This document shows positions 1-10,508 of a stretch of DNA of 64,000 nt, one piece after another. The notes under the pieces were generated by a model, which had not been told where the DNA came from, ran no database searches, and was given only the letters and a program-made list of their open reading frames with translations. Both the position numbers and the translations under genes were made by a program. Position 1 is the first letter of the stretch. Every line of letters begins with the position of its first letter. The DNA lies in contig JAOQAI010000013.1 in the NCBI GenBank assembly GCA_025963645.1, positions 1 through 64,000 on the forward strand, read 5' to 3'. Source of the DNA: Flaviaestuariibacter sp. (GTDB lineage: Bacteria > Bacteroidota > Bacteroidia > Chitinophagales > Chitinophagaceae).

Positions 1-59
1 CCCTCATACTGCTTTAACGCGGACACAATCTGCGTCTCTGTGAATTTTTGCTTTTTCAT
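1..59 (-). mobile_element. IS3-family transposase OrfA, N-terminal 20 codons only (truncated by window edge)
   Basis: Reverse complement of 1-59 reads MKKQKFTETQIVSALKQYEG, matching the typical IS3 OrfA N-terminus (HTH_Tnp_1). Confidence 0.8.
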
Positions 60-110
60 ATTTGACAATTTAAATTTAAACTCCAAGAGTCTAATTCGTA
101 ACTGTCCTAA

Positions 111-1844
111 TATCTGAGAAGGCTACATAATCGCTTTGCCCAAGACTGGGAAGAGAAGGGAGGGAGGCAACAATCAGTTTTCTTTTCAAAAATTGCTTTT
201 GAGTCATTGCCTAAATGGATGACCAATTATATCATCCGAAACCAGCCATCATTTTGTGACTGGGGCTGTGCATTGGGTGATGGTACAGATTACTTGCGTA
301 AGTCATTGTTTCTTGAAAGTATCACTGGTATTGATTTCTCGGATTCAAGTATTGAAACAGCAAAAAAGTCTTTCCCCGCGAGTACATTTATTTGTGCAAA
401 CCTTGTTCAAGAGCCTTTTGATCAAAAATTTGATATTATATTTAGCTCAAATACACTCGAACATTTTTATACCCCTTGGCAAACTTTACGTGCTATAGCT
501 AAGTTTGCTAAAGAACACTTAATTGTTCTGATTCCTTTTCAAGAATATGTTTATCCATGTAAAGAGCATTTCTATACTTTCGATTATCAAAATATTCCAG
601 TAATTATTGATGACTTTACTCTTTCATTTGGTAAAGCTATTGATGTTTACGACTCTGAAAATTGGCCAGGTAAGCAAATCCTTCTGATTTATTCATCTAG
701 GAGCTGTTTGAAAAACTTTTTTTTAGGTGATATTTTTATTGAAGGAAATGATTTTGATAAAGTTCGCTACAGTGAATCTTTTACAGTGCTATCTCAGAAC
801 ATTGAGGGGTTAAATGCTCAACTTTTGAACTCAGAGCAGTTAAATGAAAACACGTCCTTATTGGTGAAAACTCTTGAAGAAGAAAAGGCTTCTCTCTCGA
901 AACGGTTATTAGAGAACGTGTCTCAATTAGCGAATGCAAATGTTAGGATATCAGAGTTAGAGCAACAAAAACAGGATATTGAAAGGATTAATAATGAATT
1001 TTCTCTGGCGCAAAAGGATATAGCAAGCTTAAATGAAGAAAATGGTTTGCTAAGAACACTAGCGACTGATTTAAAAGGGCAATTACAAGTTACAGAAGTT
1101 CAGTCTTTAAAAACGAGAGAATATGTTACGCTTTTAGAAAATGAGAATAAAGAACTAAAAGTTGATAGTTCTCAATTGTTTATTGTACAGAAAGAAACCC
1201 AAGACTTAAAGATTTCTATTGAGAATTTGGTAGCTGTAAAGCAAGAAACAGATTTTTTACAACAAGCTCAATTATCTGATGCGCACTCTAGAATTGCAGA
1301 ACTGGAGCAGCAGAAGCAAGACTTTGAAGGGAATATTATGCTAGCTAATAAAAGGATTGAGGACTTAGAAATAGCTGCATCTCAACACACTGATAAGGAG
1401 ATTCAAAAGCAGTATACCATTGCACAATTAACTGATTCCTTGAAAGAAAAAGAAAATATTCTGAATGGCTTGCTGGAAGATAAAAACAAATTTCTGCGAG
1501 AAGTTGAAGAGCTGTCCAAATTATTTTTGGAAAGCGATTTAAAGGCTAAATTAGAACTAGAAGAACAAGCAGTAATAATAAATAGGTTGAAAGAAGAGAT
1601 TAATTCATTATTCACGAAACTTGAATCTGTTGGATCTGAAAATATACTCCTCTTTGAGCAATTGTCTTCAGTGCAAGACATGTTTACTAGTCTTTTAAAA
1701 GAAAAGAGCAAATTACTAGAAACCATTGATGAGCATAAACGACTTTATACAGATATTGCGCATAGTAATTCGTGGAAATATACAAAACAATTGCGTTTAA
1801 TGGTTTATAAGACTAAAAAATTGTTTGGTCAAAAACTTGATTAA
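111..1844 (+). CDS. SAM-dependent methyltransferase with long C-terminal coiled coil; 5' end probably truncated by the adjacent IS
   Basis: Class I MTase motif (FCDWGCALGDGTDYL; FDIIFSSNTLEHF) followed by coiled coil. Called ORF starts at TTG 207, but the frame is open to 111 and encodes plausible protein (HNRFAQDWEEKGGRQQSVFFSKIAFESLPKW). Confidence 0.7.
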   Translation, partial: YLRRLHNRFAQDWEEKGGRQQSVFFSKIAFESLPKWMTNYIIRNQPSFCDWGCALGDGTDYLRKSLFLESITGIDFSDSSIETAKKSFPASTFICANLVQEPFDQKFDIIFSSNTLEHFYTPWQTLRAIAKFAKEHLIVLIPFQEYVYPCKEHFYTFDYQNIPVIIDDFTLSFGKAIDVYDSENWPGKQILLIYSSRSCLKNFFLGDIFIEGNDFDKVRYSESFTVLSQNIEGLNAQLLNSEQLNENTSLLVKTLEEEKASLSKRLLENVSQLANANVRISELEQQKQDIERINNEFSLAQKDIASLNEENGLLRTLATDLKGQLQVTEVQSLKTREYVTLLENENKELKVDSSQLFIVQKETQDLKISIENLVAVKQETDFLQQAQLSDAHSRIAELEQQKQDFEGNIMLANKRIEDLEIAASQHTDKEIQKQYTIAQLTDSLKEKENILNGLLEDKNKFLREVEELSKLFLESDLKAKLELEEQAVIINRLKEEINSLFTKLESVGSENILLFEQLSSVQDMFTSLLKEKSKLLETIDEHKRLYTDIAHSNSWKYTKQLRLMVYKTKKLFGQKLD

Positions 1845-1862
1845 GGGGGTAAATAGGATTAT

Positions 1863-2987
1863 ATGATGAAGATTTTGTTTGTTTTTGGTACCCGTCCTGA
1901 AGCTATTAAAGTAGCTCCGTTAATAAAGATTCTGAAAGAAAAAGAGGGTTTTGAAATTAAAGTGTGCCTCACTGGCCAACATCGCAAGATGCTGGACCAA
2001 GTAATGGAATTCTTTGAAATTGGTGCGGATTACGATTTGGAACTAATGAAGCCTAATCAAACTCTTGTAGATATTACTGGGGATGCCCTGAAAGGTGTTT
2101 ATCATATCATAACATCAGAATTTTTACCAGATTATGTAGTAGTTCAAGGTGATACAACTACGGCTCTGAGTGGTGCACTGGCGGCTTTTTATGCTAAGGT
2201 AAAAGTTATTCATATTGAGGCTGGATTAAGAAGCGGGGACAAGTATTCTCCTTTTCCAGAGGAAATGAACCGTATACTTATCGGACGTATAGCAGATCTG
2301 CATTTTGCGCCTACACAAAAAGCTTATGATGGATTAATTAGTGAAGGGATTGATCGAAAAAAGATTTGGGATGTGGGTAATACTGTCATAGATGCCTTAT
2401 TGCTGGGGCTCGATACAATTAAAAAGAAAAATCAGGAAGGGTTTAATGATTACTTTAATTTCTTAGAGCGTTCAAAGCGCATAATATTAGTTACTGGTCA
2501 TCGAAGAGAGAATTTTGGAGAGCCGTTCGAAGAAATTTGTTATGCACTTAAGCAAATAGCCGAAGCCCATTCTGACGTTGAGATTGTATACCCTGTACAT
2601 CTTAACCCTAATGTACAAGACCCTGTTGCGAGAATTCTGAAAAATCAGCCTCGGATCCATTTAATAGAGCCACTTGATTATCCACACTTAATTTGGCTAA
2701 TGAATATGTCATATTTGGTTATTACAGATTCAGGCGGGATTCAAGAAGAAGCACCTGCACTAGGTAAGCCAGTATTGGTTATGAGGGAAGTGACAGAACG
2801 GACTGAAGGAGTTGATGCAGGCACGGCAAAATTAGTAGGTACAGACAGGAGGAAAATTTTTAGTGAGGCTAACCGTCTTCTAAATGACAAAGATGCTTAT
2901 ACTCGAATGGCTAAAGCTGTAAACCCTTATGGGGACGGTACAACTTGCGAAAAAATTTTAGAAGTTTTGCAAAAGCAAATTAATTAA
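1863..2987 (+). CDS. wecB: UDP-N-acetylglucosamine 2-epimerase (non-hydrolyzing)
   Basis: FGTRPEAIKVAPLI, HIEAGLRSGD, PFPEEMNR, TDSGGIQEEAPALGKPVLVMREVTERTE motifs. Confidence 0.95.
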   Translation: MMKILFVFGTRPEAIKVAPLIKILKEKEGFEIKVCLTGQHRKMLDQVMEFFEIGADYDLELMKPNQTLVDITGDALKGVYHIITSEFLPDYVVVQGDTTTALSGALAAFYAKVKVIHIEAGLRSGDKYSPFPEEMNRILIGRIADLHFAPTQKAYDGLISEGIDRKKIWDVGNTVIDALLLGLDTIKKKNQEGFNDYFNFLERSKRIILVTGHRRENFGEPFEEICYALKQIAEAHSDVEIVYPVHLNPNVQDPVARILKNQPRIHLIEPLDYPHLIWLMNMSYLVITDSGGIQEEAPALGKPVLVMREVTERTEGVDAGTAKLVGTDRRKIFSEANRLLNDKDAYTRMAKAVNPYGDGTTCEKILEVLQKQIN

Positions 2988-2997
2988 GGGTTATAAT

Positions 2998-4374
2998 ATG
3001 ATTAGCAAGCTAAATAGGCATTTAAAAGAAAGAGGTGTGGCTGGTACAGCTAGGCAATTTAAAAAGTGCTTGAACGAAAATGGACTTGAGTATACCATCA
3101 AGCAAATTTTTAAACCCCTGCAACCAGATCTTCAAGAAAATGTGCATATACCTGCAACCATTCCATCTCAGGCAGAAGATGCAAAGAATATTCAAGCTAT
3201 TGACATAACGGATAATCGACCAAAGCGAATTGTGCCACGTCCTTGTGGAATCAGAAAGTATCCTGAAAATGCTCTAGAAACCATTCTTGAATTGCGTTTG
3301 CCACAATGTAAAGGAATATTTGTACAAGCTCCTGTTATTGATTGGGAGGTGCCGCTTTTCCAACGTCCACAGCACATGGCAATAGCTATGGCAAAAGCAG
3401 GATATCTTGTTTTCTACATGACGTTAAATTGGATTGATGAAGTGGAGGGTTTTGTTGAAGTATACCCAAATTTGTTTATAGCAAGTAGGTTGGATCTACC
3501 TTTTACTTTAAAGAATGCATATGTTTCCATCTACTCTACTTCTCCATTCTACGTTCCAGAACAATTAGCAGAAATACGAAAAAACAATAAGATTATATAT
3601 GAATATATCGATGATATTGATCCTAAGATTAGTGGTGAGTATACTCCAAAATTGATTCGGCAATTTGATTATATAAGTGACGATACAGTAGATCTTGTTG
3701 CAGTGAGCGGACGTGTACTAATAGAGGACATTAGGAAAAAGGTTTCCTCGGAAAAAATTGTTTATGTGCCTAATGGGGTTGAATTTGAACACTATCAATC
3801 TGCCTTAGCCTTTGATAGTGCCGTACCAGAAAATTTAAAGTCAATTATAGCTAAAGAGAAACCTATAGTCGGCTATTTTGGTGCCCTAGCCCCCTGGTTA
3901 TGGTATGAACTGATTGAAGAAGTTACACTTAACATGCCTGATTTTGAATTTATTTTTATTGGGCCTGATTATTATGGTGGAGTCGCTCGTCTCCCTCAAC
4001 GTGAAAATGTTCATTATTTAGGCGTAGTGGACTATAAAACGCTCCCTAGTGTGGCAAAACATTTTGATGTAGCTATTATTCCTTTTGCTCCCGGACAGAT
4101 TGCTAAAACCACATCTCCTCTGAAGCTCTTTGAATATTTCGCCTTGCAGATACCTGTGGTGGTAACAAGTGAGATGCAGGAGTGCATCGCATTTCCAGAA
4201 GTGCTATCAGGGCATGCTGCAACTAATTTCATTAAGCAATTAAGAAAAGCTTACTCGCAAAGTGATAGTGATGAATTGAAGAAAAAGTTGCTTTCAAGAG
4301 CTTTGGAAAATTCTTGGGAAATGAGAGCACTTACTTTAAAAGAAAAGATTGAAGATCTCAATAATTGTCGATAA
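2998..4374 (+). CDS. Glycosyltransferase (GT4-like)
   Basis: VPNGVEFEHY, GYFGALAPWLWYELI, SPLKLFEYFALQIPVV motifs. Confidence 0.8.
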   Translation: MISKLNRHLKERGVAGTARQFKKCLNENGLEYTIKQIFKPLQPDLQENVHIPATIPSQAEDAKNIQAIDITDNRPKRIVPRPCGIRKYPENALETILELRLPQCKGIFVQAPVIDWEVPLFQRPQHMAIAMAKAGYLVFYMTLNWIDEVEGFVEVYPNLFIASRLDLPFTLKNAYVSIYSTSPFYVPEQLAEIRKNNKIIYEYIDDIDPKISGEYTPKLIRQFDYISDDTVDLVAVSGRVLIEDIRKKVSSEKIVYVPNGVEFEHYQSALAFDSAVPENLKSIIAKEKPIVGYFGALAPWLWYELIEEVTLNMPDFEFIFIGPDYYGGVARLPQRENVHYLGVVDYKTLPSVAKHFDVAIIPFAPGQIAKTTSPLKLFEYFALQIPVVVTSEMQECIAFPEVLSGHAATNFIKQLRKAYSQSDSDELKKKLLSRALENSWEMRALTLKEKIEDLNNCR

Positions 4375-4424
4375 GCTTATCTCATTTTTATATTTGAACC
4401 CCCACATTAATAAGAATTATTGTT

Positions 4425-5450
4425 ATGGATTTTATTGTTAATAGAATAAGGAAGGTTAAAGAATTAAAAACCCAACTAGAGTCTAAAGAAAAAGAACTTG
4501 CTAGGCTTCAGGAGGAACTCGCTCTTAAACAAAAACATTCCGATGATTTGAACCAAACTATAACTGTTTTAAAAGATGAAAAATATGCATTGCTTGTAGA
4601 AAGAGAAAAGATAGACGAGTCATCTAAGTTTGCAACTCCCGGACATTATTATTCACCAATTCCTTCTATTCCGGAAATAAAAATTGCTGAGGAAAAAATA
4701 TGGGGAGATTTTCCAAGAACTCTACCTGCTATTGATCTTAATACAGAAAAACAATTAAAAATGGTTGAAAGCTTATCGGCTTTTTACAATGAGATTCCAT
4801 TTGGTGAAGAGAAGAAGGAGGGGCTACGTTATTACGCTAATAATATTTTTTATCCATGGACCGATGGAGCGATACTTTATTCTTTCTTAAGACATCTGCA
4901 ACCAAATAGGGTTATCGAAGTAGGATCAGGATTCTCATCTGCAATCATGATGGATACAAATGATCTTTTTTTTAACAATTCCATTAATCTTGAATTTGTT
5001 GAGCCTTATCCAGATCGATTGAATTCGCTAATGACCGAAAGTGATAGCACAAAGTGCAAGATTCATCAGCAGTTTATCCAAGATATTCCAGTGGATTTAT
5101 TTGCAGAACTTGGAGCAAATGATATATTATTTATTGACTCTAGCCATGTATCTAAAGTTCATAGTGATGTAAATAAGATTTTCTTTGAAATCCTTCCAGC
5201 ATTGAAAAAGGGGGTATATATACATTTTCATGATTTATTCTATCCATTCGAGTACCATAAAGAGTGGATTTATAAAGGCGTTGTCTGGAACGAAGCCTAT
5301 TTGTTGAGGGCATTTATGCAGTATAATGACAGCTTTGAGATTGTGTTTTGGAACACTTATTTATATAATTTTCATAAAGAGTCTTTTCGAAATATGCCTA
5401 AATGTATGGAAGGTCCTGGAGGTAACATTTGGCTAAAAAAAATTAAATAA
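4425..5450 (+). CDS. Class I SAM-dependent methyltransferase (Methyltransf_24-like)
   Basis: RVIEVGSGFSSAIMMDT and DILFIDSSHVSKVHSDV motifs; short N-terminal coiled coil. Confidence 0.7.
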   Translation: MDFIVNRIRKVKELKTQLESKEKELARLQEELALKQKHSDDLNQTITVLKDEKYALLVEREKIDESSKFATPGHYYSPIPSIPEIKIAEEKIWGDFPRTLPAIDLNTEKQLKMVESLSAFYNEIPFGEEKKEGLRYYANNIFYPWTDGAILYSFLRHLQPNRVIEVGSGFSSAIMMDTNDLFFNNSINLEFVEPYPDRLNSLMTESDSTKCKIHQQFIQDIPVDLFAELGANDILFIDSSHVSKVHSDVNKIFFEILPALKKGVYIHFHDLFYPFEYHKEWIYKGVVWNEAYLLRAFMQYNDSFEIVFWNTYLYNFHKESFRNMPKCMEGPGGNIWLKKIK

Positions 5451-5659
5451 TAAATAGGATTCAAATTACTCCTTTTATGCTAATTTTTATTATTACTATT
5501 TAACTGTCAGAACTTCCTAATAATTATGTAATGTCCTTTCGTCTAACCTGCTGATAATATGAAATTATAAGATTCTAAGGTCTAGATAGTTGTTTAGGCG
5601 TTATAATTTCTTCTAGCGCAATGGTATACAAAACATGCTAGCATAAACGCAATAATCGG

Positions 5660-6799
5660 ATGAACTTATCAGGAGAGAGGTCAAGTCTTTTAGTATCTAT
5701 AATCTTACCTACGTATAATGGTAGTAAGTATCTACGTAAATCAATTGAAAGCTGTTTATCACAAACATATCGCCATATTGAGGTCATAATTGTCAATGAT
5801 TGTTCTACTGATGATACAGCATTGATTATAAATCACTACGCTAGTATTGATAAACGTGTGCAAATTATTAATAATGCTGCTAATCAGAAACTGCCTCAAT
5901 CCTTAAACATTGGGTTTGCGGCCTCTACAGGTACCTATTTTACTTGGATATCGGATGATAATATTTTTGCTTCGGATGCAATAGCCACACTGGTAGAAAG
6001 CATGGAGCAGGATCCAGGTATTGATATTGTATATTCCTCATATTATTTTATCAATGAAAAAGGAGATCGATTAGATAGTTTCGGATACGAACCGGAGGCA
6101 TTGTTATTTAAATGCGCACCTGGTGCCTGCTTCTTATATAAGAAAGAGGTGCATACGCTTCTCAAAGGATTCGATCCGACAAAATTCCGGATGGAAGACA
6201 TGGATTTCTGGTTACGTGCAGCTGTAAGATTCCGGTATAAATATATTGATCAAAAGCATTTATATTATTACCGTAAACATGCTAATAATCTTACTTCCGC
6301 AATTTATTCCGATGCTAATCTTTACAGGCAATACCGCCAAAACCATTTCCTTTCTTTTCAGCATTTTTTTAGAAACGGGCTAGGATACTATATAACCGAT
6401 CAAGAGCTAGAGTTGCACTTAGAGTTATACTTTGAAGATATTGTGATTAATAAAAATTGGAATTTTAATCTTGCGGATAAAGTTATAGGGTATATTAACT
6501 ATTTAGACAATCTTATTACGCTTCCTTGGGAAAATATAGGGTTCGATAAAAAGAGGATCAATGATATAATAAACAGTAAGAAAAACAGAATAGTGTCACT
6601 TGTTATTAATGATTTGGTATTTGAAAATAAGCTCTTACAAAATGAAAATCCGAAGATTGCAAAAATCATTAATAAGCCAATTTCTTGGTATTACAAAGAA
6701 TATGAAGTCTTACCATCCTGGTATAAAAAGTTAGGACATATAATTAAAGCTTGGCAGGGTAATAAAAATTGGAGGTCGCTGATCAATAAAGGTAAATAG
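5660..6799 (+). CDS. Glycosyltransferase family 2
   Basis: VSIILPTYNGSKYLRKSIESCLSQTY; NDCSTDDT. Confidence 0.9.
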   Translation: MNLSGERSSLLVSIILPTYNGSKYLRKSIESCLSQTYRHIEVIIVNDCSTDDTALIINHYASIDKRVQIINNAANQKLPQSLNIGFAASTGTYFTWISDDNIFASDAIATLVESMEQDPGIDIVYSSYYFINEKGDRLDSFGYEPEALLFKCAPGACFLYKKEVHTLLKGFDPTKFRMEDMDFWLRAAVRFRYKYIDQKHLYYYRKHANNLTSAIYSDANLYRQYRQNHFLSFQHFFRNGLGYYITDQELELHLELYFEDIVINKNWNFNLADKVIGYINYLDNLITLPWENIGFDKKRINDIINSKKNRIVSLVINDLVFENKLLQNENPKIAKIINKPISWYYKEYEVLPSWYKKLGHIIKAWQGNKNWRSLINKGK

Positions 6800-6801
6800 G
6801 A

Positions 6802-8967
6802 ATGAAGTATTGGCTTTTAACAACCGAATATCCTCCCTTTTTTGGCGGTGGAATTAGCACTTATTGCCAATTTACAGCAAAAATGCTTGCCGAAAAAGGA
6901 CATGGGGTTTCTGTTTTTATAAATGATACTTCTGTAAGTGATGTTTTTATTGCTGACAAAGAGGGAGTTAGGCTCATTCGTTTTAACCCCAGTCAGACCA
7001 ATGCTTCTTCCTATTTAGGACACACGACCAATTTAAGCTATGAGTTTGCACACGTTGTCAAGAAATTTGTTGAAGAAGAAGGCAAGCCAGATATTATAGA
7101 GGCACAGGAATATTTAGGTATTGCTTATTATCTCCTCCAGTATAAGTATTTGCTATACAATTGGTGCAAAGATGTTCCGGTGGTCATTACAATGCATTCT
7201 CCTTCCTTTCTTTACTTAGAGCATAACCACGTACCGCTGTATAAATATCCCAATTATTGGATAGGAGAAATGGAGCGTTATTGCATGCAAGCTGCAGACC
7301 TGGTTATTTCACCTAGTGCTTTTTTAGTATCGGAGGTTAAAAAGCGATTTGATTTGACGAGCCCCAATATTGTTGTTGTGCCCAACCCTTATCATATTTC
7401 GAATAATGTGGTGAAAGGAAACGAAAAGGGCAATCAAATTATTTTCTTTGGTAAGCTCTCTGCCCAAAAGGGCATTTTTAAATTACTGCATTACTTTCAT
7501 CAATTATGGGATCAGGGGTTTACCGAATCGCTATACCTAATCGGTGGACAAGATATTGTTTACCATCCTGAAGGGAAAACCATGGGCTCGATAGTAAGAA
7601 GTAAATACAAGTCATTTATTTCTAGAGGGCTTTTAAAGCTAGAGGACAAAATCAGCCCCAATAAAATAAAGGAGCGTTTGAACCAGGCAAAATTAGTCAT
7701 CATTCCCAGCACCGTAGAAAACCTTCCTTACGTACTTTTTGAAATGATGGAAATCGGAAAGATAGTTTTGGTTTCAAAGCAGGGTGGGCATGCGGAAGTT
7801 GTAAAGGATGGTAGTAATGGATTTGTGTTTGATCACAATGAGCCTCAGAGCTTTTTCCAGCAATTGGCCGTTTCGCTCTCATTAAGTAATGAAGAACGAA
7901 ATAAAATAGGCGCAGCGGCCCGTGAGACTATTATTAGCAATTATAGTTTAGATACAATTTACGCTTTAAAGCTGGAGGCGATCAAAATGGCTATAACAGA
8001 AAGTCAAAGCGATCATGCTGAATTTCCATTTATACGAAGTAAAGTGCTTCTTTCACCAGATGAAGGAGTCGCGAGCCATCAAGGGTTGCTGTCAATTGTA
8101 GTACCTTATTACAACATGGGGAAATATATTGATGAAACAATACAATCCCTGGAAGCTACTACTTATTTATACAAAGAAATAATCATTATAAATGATGGTA
8201 GCACAGATGTGATGAGCATTGAGAAGCTAAAGTCGTACGAAGGAAAAGTAGGGATAATTATCTATTCGATTCCGAATAACGGATTAGCTAATGCCCGAAA
8301 CTATGGAGCCCAGATGGCAAAAGGAGAATACATTGCTTACCTGGATGCTGATGATACCGTCAAAAGCGATTATTATAAAAAGGCGATTGCTGTTTTAACA
8401 CAATATAGTAATGTGCACTTTGTGGGCTGTTGGACACAATATTTTGAAGGCTCATCGAAAGTTTGGCCAACATTTACACCTGAAGCCCCAATCATCCTTT
8501 ACCACAATACTGTGAACTCAAGCGCGCTGGTCTGTAAAAGGAATGCTTTTATGAAAGCCGGGCTAAATGATAGATCCATGGCATTTCAAGGGTTAGAAGA
8601 TTATGAAAGTGTGGTTTCGCTTATTAGTTCAGGATATGGAGGCGTTGTCCTGCCTGAAATCTTGTTTGATTACCGCGTCAGGCAAGACTCAATGATTAGG
8701 GGTATAACCAAAACGAAGAAGCTCATCCTTTACCAACACATTAATAATAAGCATAAAGAGTTTTATGCTATTTTTGCCGCCGAAATTTCAAACCTGTTAA
8801 GTGCTAATGGTCCTGGAATTTTTTTAGATAATCCATCAATTGATTATCACTTGGCGGACAAAATTCCTTTTGGAGGGCAGTTATCTAACAGAATAATTCA
8901 TTTAGTTAAGAAAAACAAACTGTCTAAACAGTTGGCGTATAAACTTTACCGGTTAATAAATAAATAG
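6802..8967 (+). CDS. Two-domain glycosyltransferase: N-terminal GT4, C-terminal GT2
   Basis: N half: EYPPFFGGGISTY, IPSTVENLPYVLFEMMEIGK. C half: LSIVVPYYNMGKYIDETIQSLEATTY, NDGSTD, YLDADD. Confidence 0.88.
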   Translation: MKYWLLTTEYPPFFGGGISTYCQFTAKMLAEKGHGVSVFINDTSVSDVFIADKEGVRLIRFNPSQTNASSYLGHTTNLSYEFAHVVKKFVEEEGKPDIIEAQEYLGIAYYLLQYKYLLYNWCKDVPVVITMHSPSFLYLEHNHVPLYKYPNYWIGEMERYCMQAADLVISPSAFLVSEVKKRFDLTSPNIVVVPNPYHISNNVVKGNEKGNQIIFFGKLSAQKGIFKLLHYFHQLWDQGFTESLYLIGGQDIVYHPEGKTMGSIVRSKYKSFISRGLLKLEDKISPNKIKERLNQAKLVIIPSTVENLPYVLFEMMEIGKIVLVSKQGGHAEVVKDGSNGFVFDHNEPQSFFQQLAVSLSLSNEERNKIGAAARETIISNYSLDTIYALKLEAIKMAITESQSDHAEFPFIRSKVLLSPDEGVASHQGLLSIVVPYYNMGKYIDETIQSLEATTYLYKEIIIINDGSTDVMSIEKLKSYEGKVGIIIYSIPNNGLANARNYGAQMAKGEYIAYLDADDTVKSDYYKKAIAVLTQYSNVHFVGCWTQYFEGSSKVWPTFTPEAPIILYHNTVNSSALVCKRNAFMKAGLNDRSMAFQGLEDYESVVSLISSGYGGVVLPEILFDYRVRQDSMIRGITKTKKLILYQHINNKHKEFYAIFAAEISNLLSANGPGIFLDNPSIDYHLADKIPFGGQLSNRIIHLVKKNKLSKQLAYKLYRLINK

Positions 8968-8972
8968 CTTCA

Positions 8973-9770
8973 ATGATTTTAAGGATTGTAAATGATTGGC
9001 TTAGCGGGTCAAACAAATTAGAGCGGCTATGGCTTCTGGCTAAAATCGAATTTAAGCTTCGGTATTATGAAAATAAGTTAGGCTTGTTTTGGGCTCTGCT
9101 TAAGCCTATTATGGATGTCGGTATTTATTACATCGTATTTAAGATCATTTTAAGTACCGATATACCTGCGTTTGCTTCTTACTTGTTTATTGGTTTGATT
9201 CTTTGGAACTTTTTCATGGAAAGCACTTCAGGAACTATACAAATTTTAAATACGAAAAAGTATTTATATGAGTATAGTAATATGAATAAATTAGAAATCT
9301 ATACGTCAACTTTATTAAGTAATAGCATAGGCTTTTTCTTTAACTTAATAATGTTTTTAGTTTTCTATAATGTATTCGAAACTGAATCAATTGGAATGAG
9401 TTCCTACAATTTCTGGATCATTCCGCTCTTTGTCAATTTATTTATTCTGTCGTTGGGCATGTCTCTTATTTTGTCCTGCATTTACATCATAGCCAAAGAC
9501 ATCACCCAAATATGGCAGGTATTCACTTCGCTTTTATTCTTCCTTTCCCCCATTTTTTATAAGCTTTCCGTTTTTAAGGAAGCATTGCCATCCTTTGATT
9601 ATGCTAACCCCATTGCCGGAATTATTATCAATGCCCGGTACGTGATGATGGGCAATACAGCGCCTAATTACGAATTAATGATATGGGATTTCGGGTATGC
9701 AATATTCTTACTTTTCGGAGGGTTAATTTTATTGAACAAACTGGGTGCTAAAGCAGCGGAAAAACTATAA
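8973..9770 (+). CDS. ABC-2 type polysaccharide export permease (Wzm/TagG-like)
   Basis: Multi-TM protein with LLKPIMDVGIYYIVF-type segment; directly upstream of the ATPase. Confidence 0.85.
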   Translation: MILRIVNDWLSGSNKLERLWLLAKIEFKLRYYENKLGLFWALLKPIMDVGIYYIVFKIILSTDIPAFASYLFIGLILWNFFMESTSGTIQILNTKKYLYEYSNMNKLEIYTSTLLSNSIGFFFNLIMFLVFYNVFETESIGMSSYNFWIIPLFVNLFILSLGMSLILSCIYIIAKDITQIWQVFTSLLFFLSPIFYKLSVFKEALPSFDYANPIAGIIINARYVMMGNTAPNYELMIWDFGYAIFLLFGGLILLNKLGAKAAEKL

Positions 9771-9773
9771 CCT

Positions 9774-10508
9774 ATGAAAGAAGAAATTGCCATCAAGGCC
9801 AAAAACATAAGCAAAACCTTCCATATCTCGGAAGACAGCCATAATACGGTGAAGCACCGGTTATTCAACCTTTTTAATCCACCCCGCCGCAAAGAAGTAA
9901 AAGCGGTTAAGATGCTTTCAATAGATATCAAAAAGGGGGAGTGCATTGGGCTTTTAGGACGTAACGGCAGCGGTAAATCAACCCTGGTAAAAGTGCTGGC
10001 GGGTGTTTATCCAACCGATTCCGGCTATGTCAATATCAACGGTACAACCATGCTCATGAACCTGGGGGTGGGCATGAGCCAGGAACTTACAGCCAGGGAA
10101 AATATTTATGTATCGGGCTCTGTTTTGGGGCTCAAGATTAAGGAAATAGATGCTTTGTTTGAAGAGATCGTTTCCTTTGCCGAGCTGGAAGAATTCATTG
10201 ATACCAAGGTAAAATTTTTTTCATCCGGTATGATGGCTCGACTTGGATTTTCCATTGCCGTAAATGCCGGTGCCGATATTATGTTTCTTGATGAGATCTT
10301 TGCCGTGGGCGATATGAAGTTCCAGGAAAAAGCGATTAAGGTTTTTGAAAGCTCCTGGATTGAAGGCCGAACGGTGATCTTGGTGAGCCATAGCATGGAC
10401 ACGATTCGCCAATATTGTTCCAGAGCCGCTTATATGGATCATGGCGAACTAAAGTTCTTTGGCGATACCGAAAAAGCCATTGAAATGTACACGGCAGACA
10501 ACCATTAA
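9774..10508 (+). CDS. ABC transporter ATP-binding protein (Wzt/KpsT/TagH-like, no C-terminal glycan-binding domain)
   Basis: Walker A GRNGSGKST; FSSGMMARLGFSIAV signature; FLDEIFAVGD. Confidence 0.92.
   Translation: MKEEIAIKAKNISKTFHISEDSHNTVKHRLFNLFNPPRRKEVKAVKMLSIDIKKGECIGLLGRNGSGKSTLVKVLAGVYPTDSGYVNINGTTMLMNLGVGMSQELTARENIYVSGSVLGLKIKEIDALFEEIVSFAELEEFIDTKVKFFSSGMMARLGFSIAVNAGADIMFLDEIFAVGDMKFQEKAIKVFESSWIEGRTVILVSHSMDTIRQYCSRAAYMDHGELKFFGDTEKAIEMYTADNH

Noticed and set aside
1403-1726. 107-aa antisense ORF in the coiled-coil region
   Set aside because: Ser-rich shadow of a Glu/Lys-rich coiled coil; no independent support.
5451-5659. 209-bp AT-rich gap in the polysaccharide locus as a possible RNA gene or remnant
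   Set aside because: No convincing stem-loop, terminator or protein fragment found by eye.
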